64,000 nt of DNA from Pseudomonas fluorescens (GCF_900215245.1 NZ_LT907842.1:1178001-1242000); one strand, 5' to 3'; positions 50,145-60,182 are shown, counted from the first letter of the stretch. The notes: generated by a model from the letters alone, not told the origin. Translations and numbers: made by a program.

Positions 50145-50907
50145 TGCCTTTACGTCGCTCCGCCCGAGCCACCCGCTGAACTTCCTGACGCACCTCTTCC
50201 AACACTTCCTGCACGTACAACAGGTGACGTGTTGAGACTTCCCGCGCCTGCTCGGCACGCCCCTCGATAATTGCCAGGTACAAATCCCGATGCTGACTGA
50301 TCAGCATGTCACGGGTCTCCGTACGCTGCTGGTACATGCCGCCGATGTTGGTCACCACGTTACGCTTGAGCAGATCAAACAGCCCGCGAATGGTGTGCAG
50401 CAGCACCGCGTTATGACTGGCCTCAGCGATGGCCAAGTGAAACCGCGCATCCGCCGCGCCCTCCTCCACTCGGCTGACCTCATCAACACGCGTATAGCAA
50501 TCCTGTAACGCTTCAAAAGCCGACGTCAGCCGCTCGCGATCGACTTCGGTAGCCCGCAACGCCGCGTAATAAGCACAGGACGCTTCGAGGGTTTGCCGAA
50601 ACTCGAGCAGATCACGCTGAGCCTCCGGGTTATTTTCCAGCAGGTGCAGCAGCGGATCACTGAAAGTGGACCCCAGAGAGTCCGCTACATAATTACCGCC
50701 GCCCTGACGACTGACCAACAACCCCTTGGCCGCCAGCTTCTGAATCGCCTCACGCAACGACGGGCGCGACACGCCAAACTGCTCAGCCAAAGCGCGCTCG
50801 GCCGGCAAGCGCTCGCCCGACTTCAGCGTGCCCTCGAGGATCATGCCCTCAAGCTGCTCGACAATATCGTCAGACAAACGGCGCTGACGCACCTGATCAA
50901 ACCCCAT
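50140..50907 (-). CDS. lldR: FadR/GntR-family regulator, probable lactate regulator LldR
   Basis: A 255-residue regulator with an N-terminal winged helix (LPAERALAEQFGVSRPSLREAIQ) and a C-terminal FCD ligand domain with metal-binding His residues (RFHLAIAEASHN). It diverges from lldP and a lactate dehydrogenase gene, so by context it is LldR, the lactate-responsive repressor. A FadR-type operator lies between the divergent genes. The effector (D- or L-lactate) cannot be told from sequence. Confidence 0.88.
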   Translation of the reverse strand: MGFDQVRQRRLSDDIVEQLEGMILEGTLKSGERLPAERALAEQFGVSRPSLREAIQKLAAKGLLVSRQGGGNYVADSLGSTFSDPLLHLLENNPEAQRDLLEFRQTLEASCAYYAALRATEVDRERLTSAFEALQDCYTRVDEVSRVEEGAADARFHLAIAEASHNAVLLHTIRGLFDLLKRNVVTNIGGMYQQRTETRDMLISQHRDLYLAIIEGRAEQAREVSTRHLLYVQEVLEEVRQEVQRVARAERRKGM

Positions 50908-51100
50908 AACTCATTCTCCACAATCCCGACCACTCGCCGGGGCCTCTATTCTGGCCTATCGCCGCGCTTGCGGCACCTATCAGAACGCCTTCGATAAACC
51001 CGAGCAGACCACCCCGGCCACGTCGCTACGACCAAAGTTTCGTCAGCGGCAAATTGACACAGCCACGCCAACACTTTTACTCTAGCCAACAGCGGCTGTA

Positions 51101-51117
51101 AATTGGTCTTACCAATT
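51101..51117. promoter_or_regulatory. FadR-type operator, probable LldR site
   Basis: AATTGGTCTTACCAATT is a 7+3+7 palindrome fitting the TGGTNNNACCA core of FadR-subfamily sites, 53 bases before lldP and in the divergent lldR-lldP region. The rest of 50908-51100 shows nothing I can name. Confidence 0.8.
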
Positions 51118-51145
51118 ATCCAAGCTGACTAAACAGTGCCTGACC

Positions 51146-51153
51146 AACAACAA
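51146..51153 (+). promoter_or_regulatory. Candidate Hfq/Crc (CA) motif at lldP
   Basis: AACAACAA fits AANAANAA and lies just before the AGGGGC ribosome site of lldP. Hfq/Crc binding would repress lactate uptake when better carbon sources are present. Motif-based inference. Confidence 0.55.
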
Positions 51154-51169
51154 TTAGGGGCCACCCCAT

Positions 51170-52864
51170 ATGCAAACCTGGCAACAGCTCTACAGCCCGC
51201 TCGGCAGCCTCGGCCTGTCCGCACTGGCCGCCGTTATTCCGATCGTATTCTTCTTCCTCGCCCTGGCCGTGTTTCGCCTCAAAGGCCACGTCGCCGGGAG
51301 CATTACCCTGGCATTGTCGATCCTGGTGGCAATCTTCGCCTTCAAGATGCCGGTCGACATGGCGCTGGCTGCCGCCGGTTATGGTTTTGCCTACGGCCTG
51401 TGGCCGATCGCATGGATCATCGTCGCCGCGGTTTTCCTCTACAAACTGACCGTGAAAAGCGGCCAGTTTGAAATCATCCGCAGCTCGGTCCTGTCGATCA
51501 CCGACGACCAGCGCCTTCAGGTGCTGCTGATCGGTTTCTGCTTTGGCGCCTTCCTTGAAGGTGCGGCCGGTTTCGGCGCCCCCGTGGCGATTACTGCCGC
51601 ACTGCTGGTCGGCCTGGGCTTCAACCCGCTGTATGCCGCCGGCTTGTGCCTGATCGCCAACACCGCGCCGGTAGCCTTTGGCGCCTTGGGCATTCCAATC
51701 ATCGTCGCAGGGCAAGTGACCGGTATTGACTCCTTCAAAATCGGCGCCATGGCCGGCCGCCAACTGCCGCTGCTGTCGCTGTTTGTACCGTTCTGGCTGG
51801 TGTTCATGATGGACGGCCTGCGCGGCGTTCGCGAAACCTGGCCGGCGGCTTTGGTGGCAGGCTTGAGCTTTGCCGTCACCCAATATTTCACGTCCAATTT
51901 CATCGGCCCGGAACTGCCGGACATCACCTCGGCACTCGTCAGCCTGGTAGCCCTGACCCTGTTTTTGAAAGTCTGGCAACCCAAGCGCGCCGCCGGCGCA
52001 CAGATTGCTGGCGCCACCGGCAGCGCTACGGCCACCGCCAGCGTCGGCGGTTTCGGCCAGCCGCGTCAAACCATCGCTTCGCCCTACAGCCTGGGGCAAA
52101 TATTCAAGGCGTGGTCGCCGTTCCTGATTCTGACCGTACTGGTCACCCTCTGGACCCTCAAGCCCTTCAAAGCGATGTTCGCTGCGGGCGGCTCGATGTA
52201 CAGCTGGGTCTTCAACTTCGCGATCCCGCACCTGGATCAATTGGTCATCAAGGTCGCCCCGATTGTCGCCAACCCGACGGCGATTCCGGCGGTATTCAAG
52301 CTGGACCCGATCTCTGCAACGGGCACCGCGATTTTCTTCTCTGCGCTGATCTCGATGCTGGTGCTCAAGATCGACGTAAAAACTGGTCTGACCACTTTAA
52401 AGGAAACCTTCTACGAATTGCGCTGGCCCATCCTGTCCATCGGCATGGTGCTGGCTTTCGCCTTCGTCACTAACTACTCGGGCATGTCCTCGACCATGGC
52501 ACTTGTGCTGGCCGGCACGGGTGCAGCCTTCCCATTCTTCTCGCCATTCCTCGGCTGGCTGGGGGTTTTCCTGACAGGCTCCGACACGTCGTCCAACGCC
52601 CTGTTCAGCTCGCTGCAAGCCACCACCGCCCACCAGATTGGCGTTAATGACGTGCTGCTGGTCGCCGCCAATACCAGCGGCGGCGTGACCGGCAAAATGA
52701 TCTCGCCACAATCGATCGCCGTGGCGTGCGCCGCGACCGGCCTGGTAGGCAAGGAATCCGACCTGTTCCGCTTTACCCTCAAGCACAGCCTGTTTTTCGC
52801 CACCATCGTCGGGCTGATCACCCTGGCGCAGGCCTACTGGTTCACCGGTATGCTGGTGCACTGA
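51170..52864 (+). CDS. lldP: L-lactate permease
   Basis: A 564-residue LctP-family proton/lactate symporter with 12 or more hydrophobic segments. Family landmarks: [34 protein letters not shown] and [13 protein letters not shown]. Length is typical. It is divergent from lldR and followed by dld after 70 bases. Confidence 0.95.
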   Translation: MQTWQQLYSPLGSLGLSALAAVIPIVFFFLALAVFRLKGHVAGSITLALSILVAIFAFKMPVDMALAAAGYGFAYGLWPIAWIIVAAVFLYKLTVKSGQFEIIRSSVLSITDDQRLQVLLIGFCFGAFLEGAAGFGAPVAITAALLVGLGFNPLYAAGLCLIANTAPVAFGALGIPIIVAGQVTGIDSFKIGAMAGRQLPLLSLFVPFWLVFMMDGLRGVRETWPAALVAGLSFAVTQYFTSNFIGPELPDITSALVSLVALTLFLKVWQPKRAAGAQIAGATGSATATASVGGFGQPRQTIASPYSLGQIFKAWSPFLILTVLVTLWTLKPFKAMFAAGGSMYSWVFNFAIPHLDQLVIKVAPIVANPTAIPAVFKLDPISATGTAIFFSALISMLVLKIDVKTGLTTLKETFYELRWPILSIGMVLAFAFVTNYSGMSSTMALVLAGTGAAFPFFSPFLGWLGVFLTGSDTSSNALFSSLQATTAHQIGVNDVLLVAANTSGGVTGKMISPQSIAVACAATGLVGKESDLFRFTLKHSLFFATIVGLITLAQAYWFTGMLVH

Positions 52865-52890
52865 GACCTGCACGCAATAGGGTAAGAATC

Positions 52891-52915
52891 GACGCCGGAA
52901 CACGGTTCCGGCGTC
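52891..52915 (+). other. Hairpin between lldP and the lactate dehydrogenase gene
   Basis: GACGCCGGAAC / GTTCCGGCGTC perfect 11-bp stem with a 3-base loop and no strong T run. It may partly terminate or separate mRNA stability of lldP and dld. The typical lldD gene is absent at this junction. Confidence 0.55.
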
Positions 52916-52934
52916 TGCTATTTCTGGAGGACCG

Positions 52935-55745
52935 ATGAGCCTGCCTGCTGCTTTTCTGAGCGACGCCGCACAACTGATCCCAAAAGATCGTCGCTTCGAC
53001 GATCCACTTTCCACGCTCGCCTTCGGCACCGACGCCAGTTTTTACCGACTGATCCCACAGCTGGTGATTCGCGTGGAATCGGAGGAGGAAGTGGTGGCGC
53101 TGCTGCAACTCGCCCAGCGTGACCGTGTCCCCGTGACCTTCCGTGCTGCGGGCACCAGCTTGTCCGGCCAAGCCATCAGCGATTCGGTGCTGATCGTACT
53201 GGGTGACAATTGGAACGGCCGCGAGATTCGCGCGCAAGGCACGCAGATCCGCCTGCAACCCGGCGTGATCGGCGCGCAAGCCAATGCCTGGCTGGCACCG
53301 TTCGGGCGCAAGATCGGGCCGGACCCGGCGTCGATCAATGCCTGCAAAATTGGCGGCATTGTCGCCAACAATGCCAGCGGCATGTGCTGCGGCACCGCGC
53401 AAAACACCTATCACACCCTGGCAGGTATCCGCTTGGTACTGGCGGACGGCAGCCGTCTGGATACCGAAGATGCAGCCAGCGTCGCTGCATTTCGCGAACA
53501 GCACGGCGCACTGCTGGAGCGCCTGGCGAAACTGGGTCGCGAGACGCGGGCAAACGCTGAACTGGCTGCAAAAATCCGCCACAAATACCGTCTGAAAAAC
53601 ACCACCGGCCTGTCACTCAATGCACTGGTGGATTTCGATGAGCCATTGGATATCCTCAGCCATCTGCTGGTGGGTTCCGAAGGCACCCTGGGCTTTATCA
53701 GCGCAGTGACTTACGACACCGTCATTGATCACCCGAACAAAGCATCGGCGCTGATTGTGTTCCCGGACGTCGAGACCTGCTGCAACGCGGTGACGGTGCT
53801 CAAGACGCAACCGGTGTCGGCCGTCGAGTTGCTGGACCGGCGCAGCATGCGCTCGGTACAGGACAAACCGGGCATGCCGGCTTTCGTACAGCAGCTATCG
53901 GAAAATGCCTGCGCACTGCTGATTGAATCCCGCGCCGCTTCGCCGGCGTTGCTGCAGGAGCAACTGGGACTGATCATGGCGTCCCTGGCCGCATTCCCTG
54001 TGGAAAAGCAGGTCGACTTCACCGAAGACCCCGTAGAAAACGCCCGCCTGTGGGCTATCCGCAAAGACACCTTCCCGGCCGTTGGCGCGGTGCGTAAAAC
54101 CGGCACCACGGTGATCATCGAAGACGTGACCTTCCCGGTCGAGCAACTGGCCATCGGCGTGAACCGCTTGATCGCGCTGTTCGACAAACATCACTACGAT
54201 GAAGCCATCCTTTTCGGACATGCCCTGGAAGGCAATCTGCACTTTGTGTTCACCCAAGGCTTCAATAGCAGCGAAGAAGTCGCACGCTATCAAGCGTTCA
54301 TGGACGACGTCGCACAACTGGTAGCCGTGGAGTTTGGCGGCTCGCTGAAAGCCGAACACGGCACCGGCCGCAACATGGCGCCGTTCGTTGAGCTGGAGTG
54401 GGGCAGCGATGCGTATCAGTTGATGTGGCAGCTCAAACGCCTGCTCGACCCCAACGGCATTCTCAACCCCGACGTGGTGCTCAGCGAAGACCCGCAAATC
54501 CACCTCAAGCACCTCAAACCCCTGCCCGCCGCCGACGAGCTTGTGGATAAGTGCATCGAATGTGGCTTCTGCGAGCCGGTGTGCCCATCGAAAGGCCTGA
54601 CGTTGAGCCCACGCCAGCGCATTGTGATCTGGCGCGACATCCAGGCGAAGAAACGTGCGGGCGTCGATACCACCGAACTGGAAGCGGCCTATCACTACCA
54701 AGGCATCGATACCTGCGCCGCCACCGGGTTATGCGCCCAACGCTGCCCCGTAGGCATCAATACCGGCGACCTGGTGAAAAAGCTTCGCGCACGCGATGCT
54801 GGCCATACGAAAACAGCCGATTGGCTCGCCAGCCATTTCGCCACGGCGATGCAAGGTGCGCGCTTCACCCTGCACGTCGCCAACGGTGCACGGATGCTCT
54901 TGGGCGCGCCGCGCCTGGCCAAGCTGTCAGCCACACTGACTCAGCTGTCCAAAGGGCAAATCCCGCAGTGGAGCAACGCCATGCCGCAGCCGGAAAAAGC
55001 CATTCGCTTCAGCCCGGCGGTGACGGACACGCGCCCGCGTGTGGTCTACCTGGCGGCCTGTGTCTCACGCGCCATGGGCCCGGCAGCAGGTGATAAAGAG
55101 CAGATGTCGCTGTACGACAAAACCCGTGGCCTGCTGGAAAAAGCCGGCTACCAAGTGGTCTTCCCCGACAACCAGGACAACCTGTGCTGCGGCCAGCCCT
55201 TCGCCTCCAAAGGCTACGCCGAACAGGCCGAGCACAAGCGTCAGGAACTGATCGGTGCCCTGCTCCACGCCAGTCGTGGCGGCCTCGACCCGATCTACTG
55301 CGACACCAGCCCCTGCACCCTGCGACTGGTACAAGACCTCGGCGAAACGCGCCTGGACCTCTACGACCCGGTGCGCTTTATCCGCACTCACTTGATGGAC
55401 CGCCTCGACTTCACGCCTCAGGACGCCCCCATTGCGGTACACGTCACCTGTAGCACTCAACACCTGGGCGAGAGCCAGGCATTGATTGAACTCGCGCGGC
55501 GCTGCGCCAAAACCGTGGTGATCCCGGAAGGCATCCACTGCTGCGGATTTGCCGGCGACAAAGGCTTCACCACGCCGGAACTCAATGCCCACTCACTGCG
55601 ATCGCTCAAGGACGCGGTGCAATATTGCAGCGAAGGCATCTCCACCAGCCGTACCTGCGAAATAGGCTTGAGCCAGCATGGCGGCATCGATTACCACGGC
55701 TTGGTGTATCTCGTGGACCGGGTCACCCAGGCCCGCGCACATTAA
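52935..55745 (+). CDS. FAD/Fe-S D-lactate dehydrogenase (fused Dld type)
   Basis: A 936-residue multi-domain dehydrogenase. Residues about 40-190 are a PCMH FAD-binding domain (VTFRAAGTSLSGQAISD), 230-480 the FAD-oxidase C domain (FGHALEGNLHFVF), 540-610 a 2x[4Fe-4S] ferredoxin-like region (CIECGFCEPVCP from residue 540; CAATGLCAQRCPVG from 594), and 690-930 two CCG domains (LCCGQPFASKG; IHCCGFAGDKGF). In related pseudomonads this gene next to lldP encodes NAD-independent D-lactate dehydrogenase feeding the quinone pool. A GGAGG site precedes the ATG. Confidence 0.9.
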   Translation: MSLPAAFLSDAAQLIPKDRRFDDPLSTLAFGTDASFYRLIPQLVIRVESEEEVVALLQLAQRDRVPVTFRAAGTSLSGQAISDSVLIVLGDNWNGREIRAQGTQIRLQPGVIGAQANAWLAPFGRKIGPDPASINACKIGGIVANNASGMCCGTAQNTYHTLAGIRLVLADGSRLDTEDAASVAAFREQHGALLERLAKLGRETRANAELAAKIRHKYRLKNTTGLSLNALVDFDEPLDILSHLLVGSEGTLGFISAVTYDTVIDHPNKASALIVFPDVETCCNAVTVLKTQPVSAVELLDRRSMRSVQDKPGMPAFVQQLSENACALLIESRAASPALLQEQLGLIMASLAAFPVEKQVDFTEDPVENARLWAIRKDTFPAVGAVRKTGTTVIIEDVTFPVEQLAIGVNRLIALFDKHHYDEAILFGHALEGNLHFVFTQGFNSSEEVARYQAFMDDVAQLVAVEFGGSLKAEHGTGRNMAPFVELEWGSDAYQLMWQLKRLLDPNGILNPDVVLSEDPQIHLKHLKPLPAADELVDKCIECGFCEPVCPSKGLTLSPRQRIVIWRDIQAKKRAGVDTTELEAAYHYQGIDTCAATGLCAQRCPVGINTGDLVKKLRARDAGHTKTADWLASHFATAMQGARFTLHVANGARMLLGAPRLAKLSATLTQLSKGQIPQWSNAMPQPEKAIRFSPAVTDTRPRVVYLAACVSRAMGPAAGDKEQMSLYDKTRGLLEKAGYQVVFPDNQDNLCCGQPFASKGYAEQAEHKRQELIGALLHASRGGLDPIYCDTSPCTLRLVQDLGETRLDLYDPVRFIRTHLMDRLDFTPQDAPIAVHVTCSTQHLGESQALIELARRCAKTVVIPEGIHCCGFAGDKGFTTPELNAHSLRSLKDAVQYCSEGISTSRTCEIGLSQHGGIDYHGLVYLVDRVTQARAH

Positions 55746-55881
55746 ACCTGCAAAAAAACAGAACCCCTGCGCGCCGGCGTAGTCATCTGCATAGGCCTCG
55801 GCGAACGAGGCTCATCAGTGATGCTGCCGGCAGGCCTCGAACGCCAGCAGCGTCGAGCCCTTTTTCGCAAGGAGATACCCT

Positions 55882-56160
55882 ATGAAGCGTTCCGCTCTTG
55901 CTGGTTTGTTCGTTACCGCTGCGATGATGGCCTCCCCTGTTTTCGCTGCAGGTGAGACTGACCTGTGCAGAATCAATCTGGACAAAATCAACAACGGCAA
56001 AGCATTGCTTGCCACCGACACCAGCGGCAAAAGCGGCGAAATCGACACCGCCGTCTCCCAAGCCAAGGCAGCCCACGCAGCCGGTGATGACAAGAAGTGC
56101 ATCGAGATCACGTCCAAAGCACTGCAGGATCTGCAGAACAGCGAAAAAGGCGGTCAATAA
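55882..56160 (+). CDS. Small secreted protein, unknown function
   Basis: A 92-residue protein with a Sec signal peptide (MKRSALAGLFVTAAMMASPVFA). The mature part of about 70 residues is helical and charged with two cysteines (TDLCRINL, KKCIEITSK) that could form a disulfide. AAGGAG lies 9 bases before the ATG. I do not recognise a named domain. A GCCAACC-TTCG-GGTTGGC hairpin at about 56179-56196 may terminate it. Confidence 0.8.
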   Translation: MKRSALAGLFVTAAMMASPVFAAGETDLCRINLDKINNGKALLATDTSGKSGEIDTAVSQAKAAHAAGDDKKCIEITSKALQDLQNSEKGGQ

Positions 56161-56264
56161 GCGCCTCACTCGGTCGCAGCCAACCTTCGGGTTGGCCTTC
56201 CGTGACGGTTTGGCGTACACTGCACAGGCTTGTCACTCACTATGAAACAACGAGTTACAAGCAC

Positions 56265-56661
56265 GGGGCCGTTTAGGATTCGACGCCGGTCGCGAAACTT
56301 TAGGTGCATGCCGAGTTGGTAACAGAACTCGTAAATCCACTGTTGCAACTTCTTATAGTTGCCAATGACGAAAACTACGGCCAGGAATTCGCTCTCGCTG
56401 CGTAAGCAGCCTTAGCCCTGAGCTTCTGGTACCTTCGGGTCCAGCAATCACCAGGGGATGTCTGTAAACCCAAAGTGATTGTCATATAGAACAGAATCGC
56501 CGTGCAGTACGTTGTGGACGAAGCGGCTAAAACTTACACAACTCGCCCAAAGCACCCTGCCCTTCGGGTCGCTGAGGGTTAACTTAATAGAAACGGCTAC
56601 GCATGTAGTACCGACAGCGGAGTACTGGCGGACGGGGGTTCAAATCCCCCCGGCTCCACCA
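56265..56661 (+). ncRNA. ssrA: Transfer-messenger RNA
   Basis: Acceptor stem GGGGCCG pairs with CGGCTCC before the encoded ACCA, and the T-arm is GGGGGTTCAAATCCCCCC. The tag reading frame starts with the resume codon GCC at 56361 and ends with TAA at 56403-56405, giving ANDENYGQEFALAA. Pseudoknot-type repeats follow. It works with SmpB to release stalled ribosomes and tag the nascent chain for degradation. Confidence 0.97.
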
Positions 56662-56672
56662 ATTCGAAGCAT

Positions 56673-56703
56673 CAACAAAACCCGCCTAGTGCGGGTTTTG
56701 TTG
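56673..56703 (+). terminator. Intrinsic terminator of ssrA
   Basis: CAACAAAACCCGC-CTAGT-GCGGGTTTTGTTG, perfect 13-bp inverted repeat with T tract, 12 bases after the tmRNA end. Confidence 0.93.
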
Positions 56704-57090
56704 TTTCTGGAGGATGGAAACCCCAGCCAACGGGCCTTCGGATTGTTCCTTCAAGATGTCGCGCCATTGGTGCACTGTTCCCACTCCACCGACATGACTA
56801 ACCTCCTCTCATCGCTGCAAAATCAGCGACCGGGTTTAGCCGCTCGGCTCATATCAAGGCCTGCAACGCCACCATCCGCTCAGCATCTGCTGGACTACGT
56901 TATGGCGGCTGTGCGTGAGGCCCTTTCGGGTGCGCGGGGTTCGTTGATTCCTGGTCTGCTAACCCGCGTACAGGTGCTACCGTGTTTCGATTAGCCGGGC
57001 GAGACACCTCACAGGCCTCGCCCGCTGGAATCCCCTCACACTTCCCATTACCCTGACCGCCTTTATCAGACAACCGGAAGTCCGATACCC
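56704..57090. other. Unassigned region downstream of ssrA
   Basis: No convincing gene. A 66-codon frame from ATG 56795 (MTNLLSSLQNQRPG...) has no ribosome site and no known domain. The tract contains several short hairpins, for example CGGGCGAG/CTCGCCCG at 56996-57024. It reminds me of repeated extragenic segments seen in other P. fluorescens-group genomes, but I cannot verify this. No duplicate of the ssrA 3' end is visible, so it is not a demonstrable integrated element. Confidence 0.4.
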
Positions 57091-58116
57091 GTGTTCAAGC
57101 CCTTCGCTGTCATCGCCCTCGCCTGCGCGCCCTTGCTCACCCACGCTGCCGACCTGGCAGGTGTGTGGAAAGGCACGTTGGGTAAATCCGCCATTACCGC
57201 GTGTTTTAATGGTGCCCATGGCGCCAACGGCAGTTACTACTACCAGCGCATCCTCACTCCCATCCAACTGACCCAGGCCAACGCCAGTGAACCGTGGGCC
57301 GAAGAAGGCAACACGGGTTTCTGGCAGCTGGATGAGCCGCAAGGTGACACGCTGACGGGAACCTGGAGCAAAGCCCCGGGAGGCAAAGGCCTGGCGGTGC
57401 TGCTCAAGCGGGCGGATACCGAAAGCTGCGCCAGCGACACCTATAACACGCCACTCGAGGCAGTGCCGCCGAAGGTGACGGTCGAGAAGAAGGCTTTCCG
57501 CGAGCACGCCTACCAAGTGCACACCCAAGGTGGGCAGGTCACCTTCAAGCTGGAAGGCGAAGGGCCGGCTATCGAGAAGATCAACCGTGACCTCGCGCGG
57601 CTGGCGGTCAGCCCGGACGGCCAGGCCGACTTCTATCGTGAGCGGCGCAATGCACTGGACCAGAGCGGCGGCACGACCACCAGTGAGATCACGGTGGAGC
57701 CGTTTTACTGGTCCTCGCAGTGGATCACGGTGCGGTTCTATCGCTGGACGGCAGGTTATGGGCGCGGCGGCATCAGTTGGGGCCTGCACAGTTGGAACCT
57801 GCAAACCGGCGACAGCGTAGACCCGTGGACCTGGCTCGGCGGGCAGCAGGAATGGTACGACGCCTACTCCGGCCAAGTGAAGTTGCCCACCCCATTCAGC
57901 GACTGGCTCGCCAAGCAAACCACCACCGACGAAGGCTGCCCGGCGGTGACCAGCTACTCCACCTTCGACCTGAGCTTCAACACCCAAGGCCTGCAACTCT
58001 CCACGCCCGCCACGGGCGACGGCTGCGACAACGAGTTGAGCTTCACGTGGGCGCAATTGGAACCGGTGCTGACCGCGCAAGGCAAAGCGGCGCTGCCTAG
58101 CTTGAAACAGCCATGA
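57091..58116 (+). CDS. Secreted protein of unknown function
   Basis: A 341-residue protein with a signal peptide (MFKPFAVIALACAPLLTHAAD) and GTG start. The mature N-terminal part (LAGVWKGTLGKSAITACFNG) looks like a small beta-sandwich or lipocalin-like segment, and four or more cysteines are present (TACFNG, ESCASD, EGCPAV, DGCDNE), suggesting periplasmic disulfides. I do not recognise a family. Neighbours give no functional clue. Confidence 0.7.
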   Translation: MFKPFAVIALACAPLLTHAADLAGVWKGTLGKSAITACFNGAHGANGSYYYQRILTPIQLTQANASEPWAEEGNTGFWQLDEPQGDTLTGTWSKAPGGKGLAVLLKRADTESCASDTYNTPLEAVPPKVTVEKKAFREHAYQVHTQGGQVTFKLEGEGPAIEKINRDLARLAVSPDGQADFYRERRNALDQSGGTTTSEITVEPFYWSSQWITVRFYRWTAGYGRGGISWGLHSWNLQTGDSVDPWTWLGGQQEWYDAYSGQVKLPTPFSDWLAKQTTTDEGCPAVTSYSTFDLSFNTQGLQLSTPATGDGCDNELSFTWAQLEPVLTAQGKAALPSLKQP

Positions 58117-58244
58117 ATATCGGGCCCTGCGAGCCTTACAAAAACCGCACATTCATTCACGAAATATTAAGAATCCGTTACCTATACTAGCCGATCGCCA
58201 CGGCCGTTCCCCCGAACGGCCCCTTGCCCCGGTAGCTAGAACCT

Positions 58245-59678
58245 ATGACGCGTCCCGTTTCGCTGCTGCTCCTTCTCGTTGCGGTGTTGTTCTTCTTCGC
58301 CCTTGGCAGCCATGAGCTGCAAGGCTCCACCGAAGCCCGCGTCGCCGGGATCGCCATGGCCATGCACTTGGACAATGACTGGGTTATCCCACGCCTGTTT
58401 CGTGAGCCGTTCCTGGAAAAACCACCGCTGAGCCTTTGGTTGGATGCCGGAGCGATTCGCCTGTTCGGCGGCACAACCTGGGCGGTACGCCTGGCGTCAG
58501 CGTTTGCCGGGCTGTTCAGCGTGATGCTGTTTTACGCAATGCTGCGCAAGTTCGGGCGGCCACAGACCCTGGCGTTCTGCGCGGCGCTGATCCTCGCGAC
58601 CATGGCCAGCTATTGGGGCAATGTGCGCGGCGTGGGTGAGGATTCATTGCTCAGCCTCGGTGTGACCACTGCGTTGCTGGCCTTCTACCAGGCCGTGCGG
58701 CCCGACCGTCAAGGCTCCAGTGTGTGGGCGTGGGCGTTGTTTACCGTCGGGATGGCGATCGCGACGTTGAGCAAAGGTGTACTTGGCCTGGCGATGCCGG
58801 GCATTGTGATTTTTGTGTACCTGCTCAGCACCAGCGTAATGGACAAGCGCCTGCGCATCGGCGACTGGCTCAAGCCTGGGCTGTTCACGCTGCTGGCGCT
58901 GGTGCCGCTGCTGATCTGGCTGGGGTTTCTGTTCCAGCGTGGCGGCCTGCAGGCCGTGGCCGAGGTGTTGTGGACCAACAGCGTCGGGCGCTTCAGTGGC
59001 TCGTTTGTCGAGGCCGGGCACTACGAGCCGTTCTATTACTACCTTGCAAAACTGCCCGAGGCCTTCCTGCCCTGGAACATTTTGGTGTACCTGGGCCTGT
59101 GGCACTTTCGCAAAAGCCTGGTGCGTAACCGCTACCGCCTGTTTTTCAGCGTGTGGCTGGTGGCGCAGTTCACCCTGCTGACCCTGGCATCCAGCAAGCG
59201 CGTGGTTTACCTGATGGCACTGACACCGGCAGCTGCCGTCCTTGCCGCGGAATATGCAGGGGTGCTGCTGGAGTGGCTCAAAGCGCGTAAACCGGGGCTG
59301 TACCGTTATCACCGCGGCGTGATCAGCGGTGTGTTCACGCTGTTGATCGTCAGTTACATGACTGCCGCCTTCTGGTTTGCACCAAAAGCCGACTTGCGCG
59401 AGTCCTTCGTACCGGTGATCAGTCAGGCCAAGGCTTATCAAACCGAAGGCAAGGAGGTGGTGCTGTTCCAGCCTAACGAGCGCATCGCCGGGGCCAGCGT
59501 GTTCTATCTGCAGGGCTACTTGCCGATCCTGCAAACTGAAGCGCAGCTGCGTAGTTTTCTGACTGCCAAGCCCGGCAACATGGCGCTGCTGGACCGCCCC
59601 GAGCAACTGGCTGAGAAAGTCACCGTGATCAAGCAGATGGCGATCGGTCGCCAGCCTTACTACTTCGTCGAACAGTAA
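58245..59678 (+). CDS. ArnT-like glycosyltransferase family 39 membrane protein
   Basis: A 477-residue polytopic protein (about 10-12 hydrophobic segments). The GT39/ArnT pattern is present: STEARVAGIAMAM, then WVIPRLFREPFLEKPPLSLW. Family members transfer sugars from polyprenyl-phosphate donors to lipid A or proteins at the periplasmic face. It lacks an arn operon context, so substrate is unknown. A GGCCGTT/AACGGCC hairpin lies just before the start. Confidence 0.85.
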   Translation: MTRPVSLLLLLVAVLFFFALGSHELQGSTEARVAGIAMAMHLDNDWVIPRLFREPFLEKPPLSLWLDAGAIRLFGGTTWAVRLASAFAGLFSVMLFYAMLRKFGRPQTLAFCAALILATMASYWGNVRGVGEDSLLSLGVTTALLAFYQAVRPDRQGSSVWAWALFTVGMAIATLSKGVLGLAMPGIVIFVYLLSTSVMDKRLRIGDWLKPGLFTLLALVPLLIWLGFLFQRGGLQAVAEVLWTNSVGRFSGSFVEAGHYEPFYYYLAKLPEAFLPWNILVYLGLWHFRKSLVRNRYRLFFSVWLVAQFTLLTLASSKRVVYLMALTPAAAVLAAEYAGVLLEWLKARKPGLYRYHRGVISGVFTLLIVSYMTAAFWFAPKADLRESFVPVISQAKAYQTEGKEVVLFQPNERIAGASVFYLQGYLPILQTEAQLRSFLTAKPGNMALLDRPEQLAEKVTVIKQMAIGRQPYYFVEQ

Positions 59679-59693
59679 GGCCGGCGCCGGGCA

Positions 59694-60182
59694 TCAATGC
59701 TTGGTGAGTTTGTCCAGGTAACCCATGGCAAACGCCGAGATCACGAAGGTCATGTGGATGATCACGTACCACATCAAATGCTGCGGATCGACGTTCTTGG
59801 CGTCCATGAAGATGCGCAGCAGGTGAATGGACGAAATCGCCACGATGGAGGCTGCCACCTTCATCTTCAGTGACGAGGAGTCCATGGTGCCCAGCCAGTT
59901 GAGCTTTTCCTTATCCTCATCGATATCCAGCTGCGAGACGAAGTTCTCGTAGCCGGAGATCATCACCATCACCAGCAAGCCACCGACCAGCGCCATGTCG
60001 ATCAACGACAGCAGCAGCAGGATCACTTCCGACTCCAACATGGTAAAGATGTTAGGCAGCACATGGATGATTTCCTGGAAGAACTTCAGCGCCAGGATCA
60101 ACAAGCCCAGGGAAAGCCCCAGATAGATCGGCGCCAACAGCCAACGCGAGGCGTACATAGCATTTTCAATAAAGCGTTCCAT
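59694..60182 (-). CDS. UPF0114/TIGR00645 (YqhA) membrane protein
   Basis: A 162-residue protein with three to four membrane segments, starting [23 protein letters not shown], the hallmark of the YqhA family. Conserved [25 protein letters not shown] is present in parts ([22 protein letters not shown]). Function is unknown. It is convergent with the glycosyltransferase gene. Confidence 0.9.
   Translation of the reverse strand: MERFIENAMYASRWLLAPIYLGLSLGLLILALKFFQEIIHVLPNIFTMLESEVILLLLSLIDMALVGGLLVMVMISGYENFVSQLDIDEDKEKLNWLGTMDSSSLKMKVAASIVAISSIHLLRIFMDAKNVDPQHLMWYVIIHMTFVISAFAMGYLDKLTKH

Noticed and set aside
56479-56994. 171-codon frame running through the 3' half of ssrA
   Set aside because: Most of it is tmRNA and its terminator.
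56641-57090. Integrative element at the ssrA 3' end
   Set aside because: No integrase gene and no second copy of the ssrA end are visible in this window.
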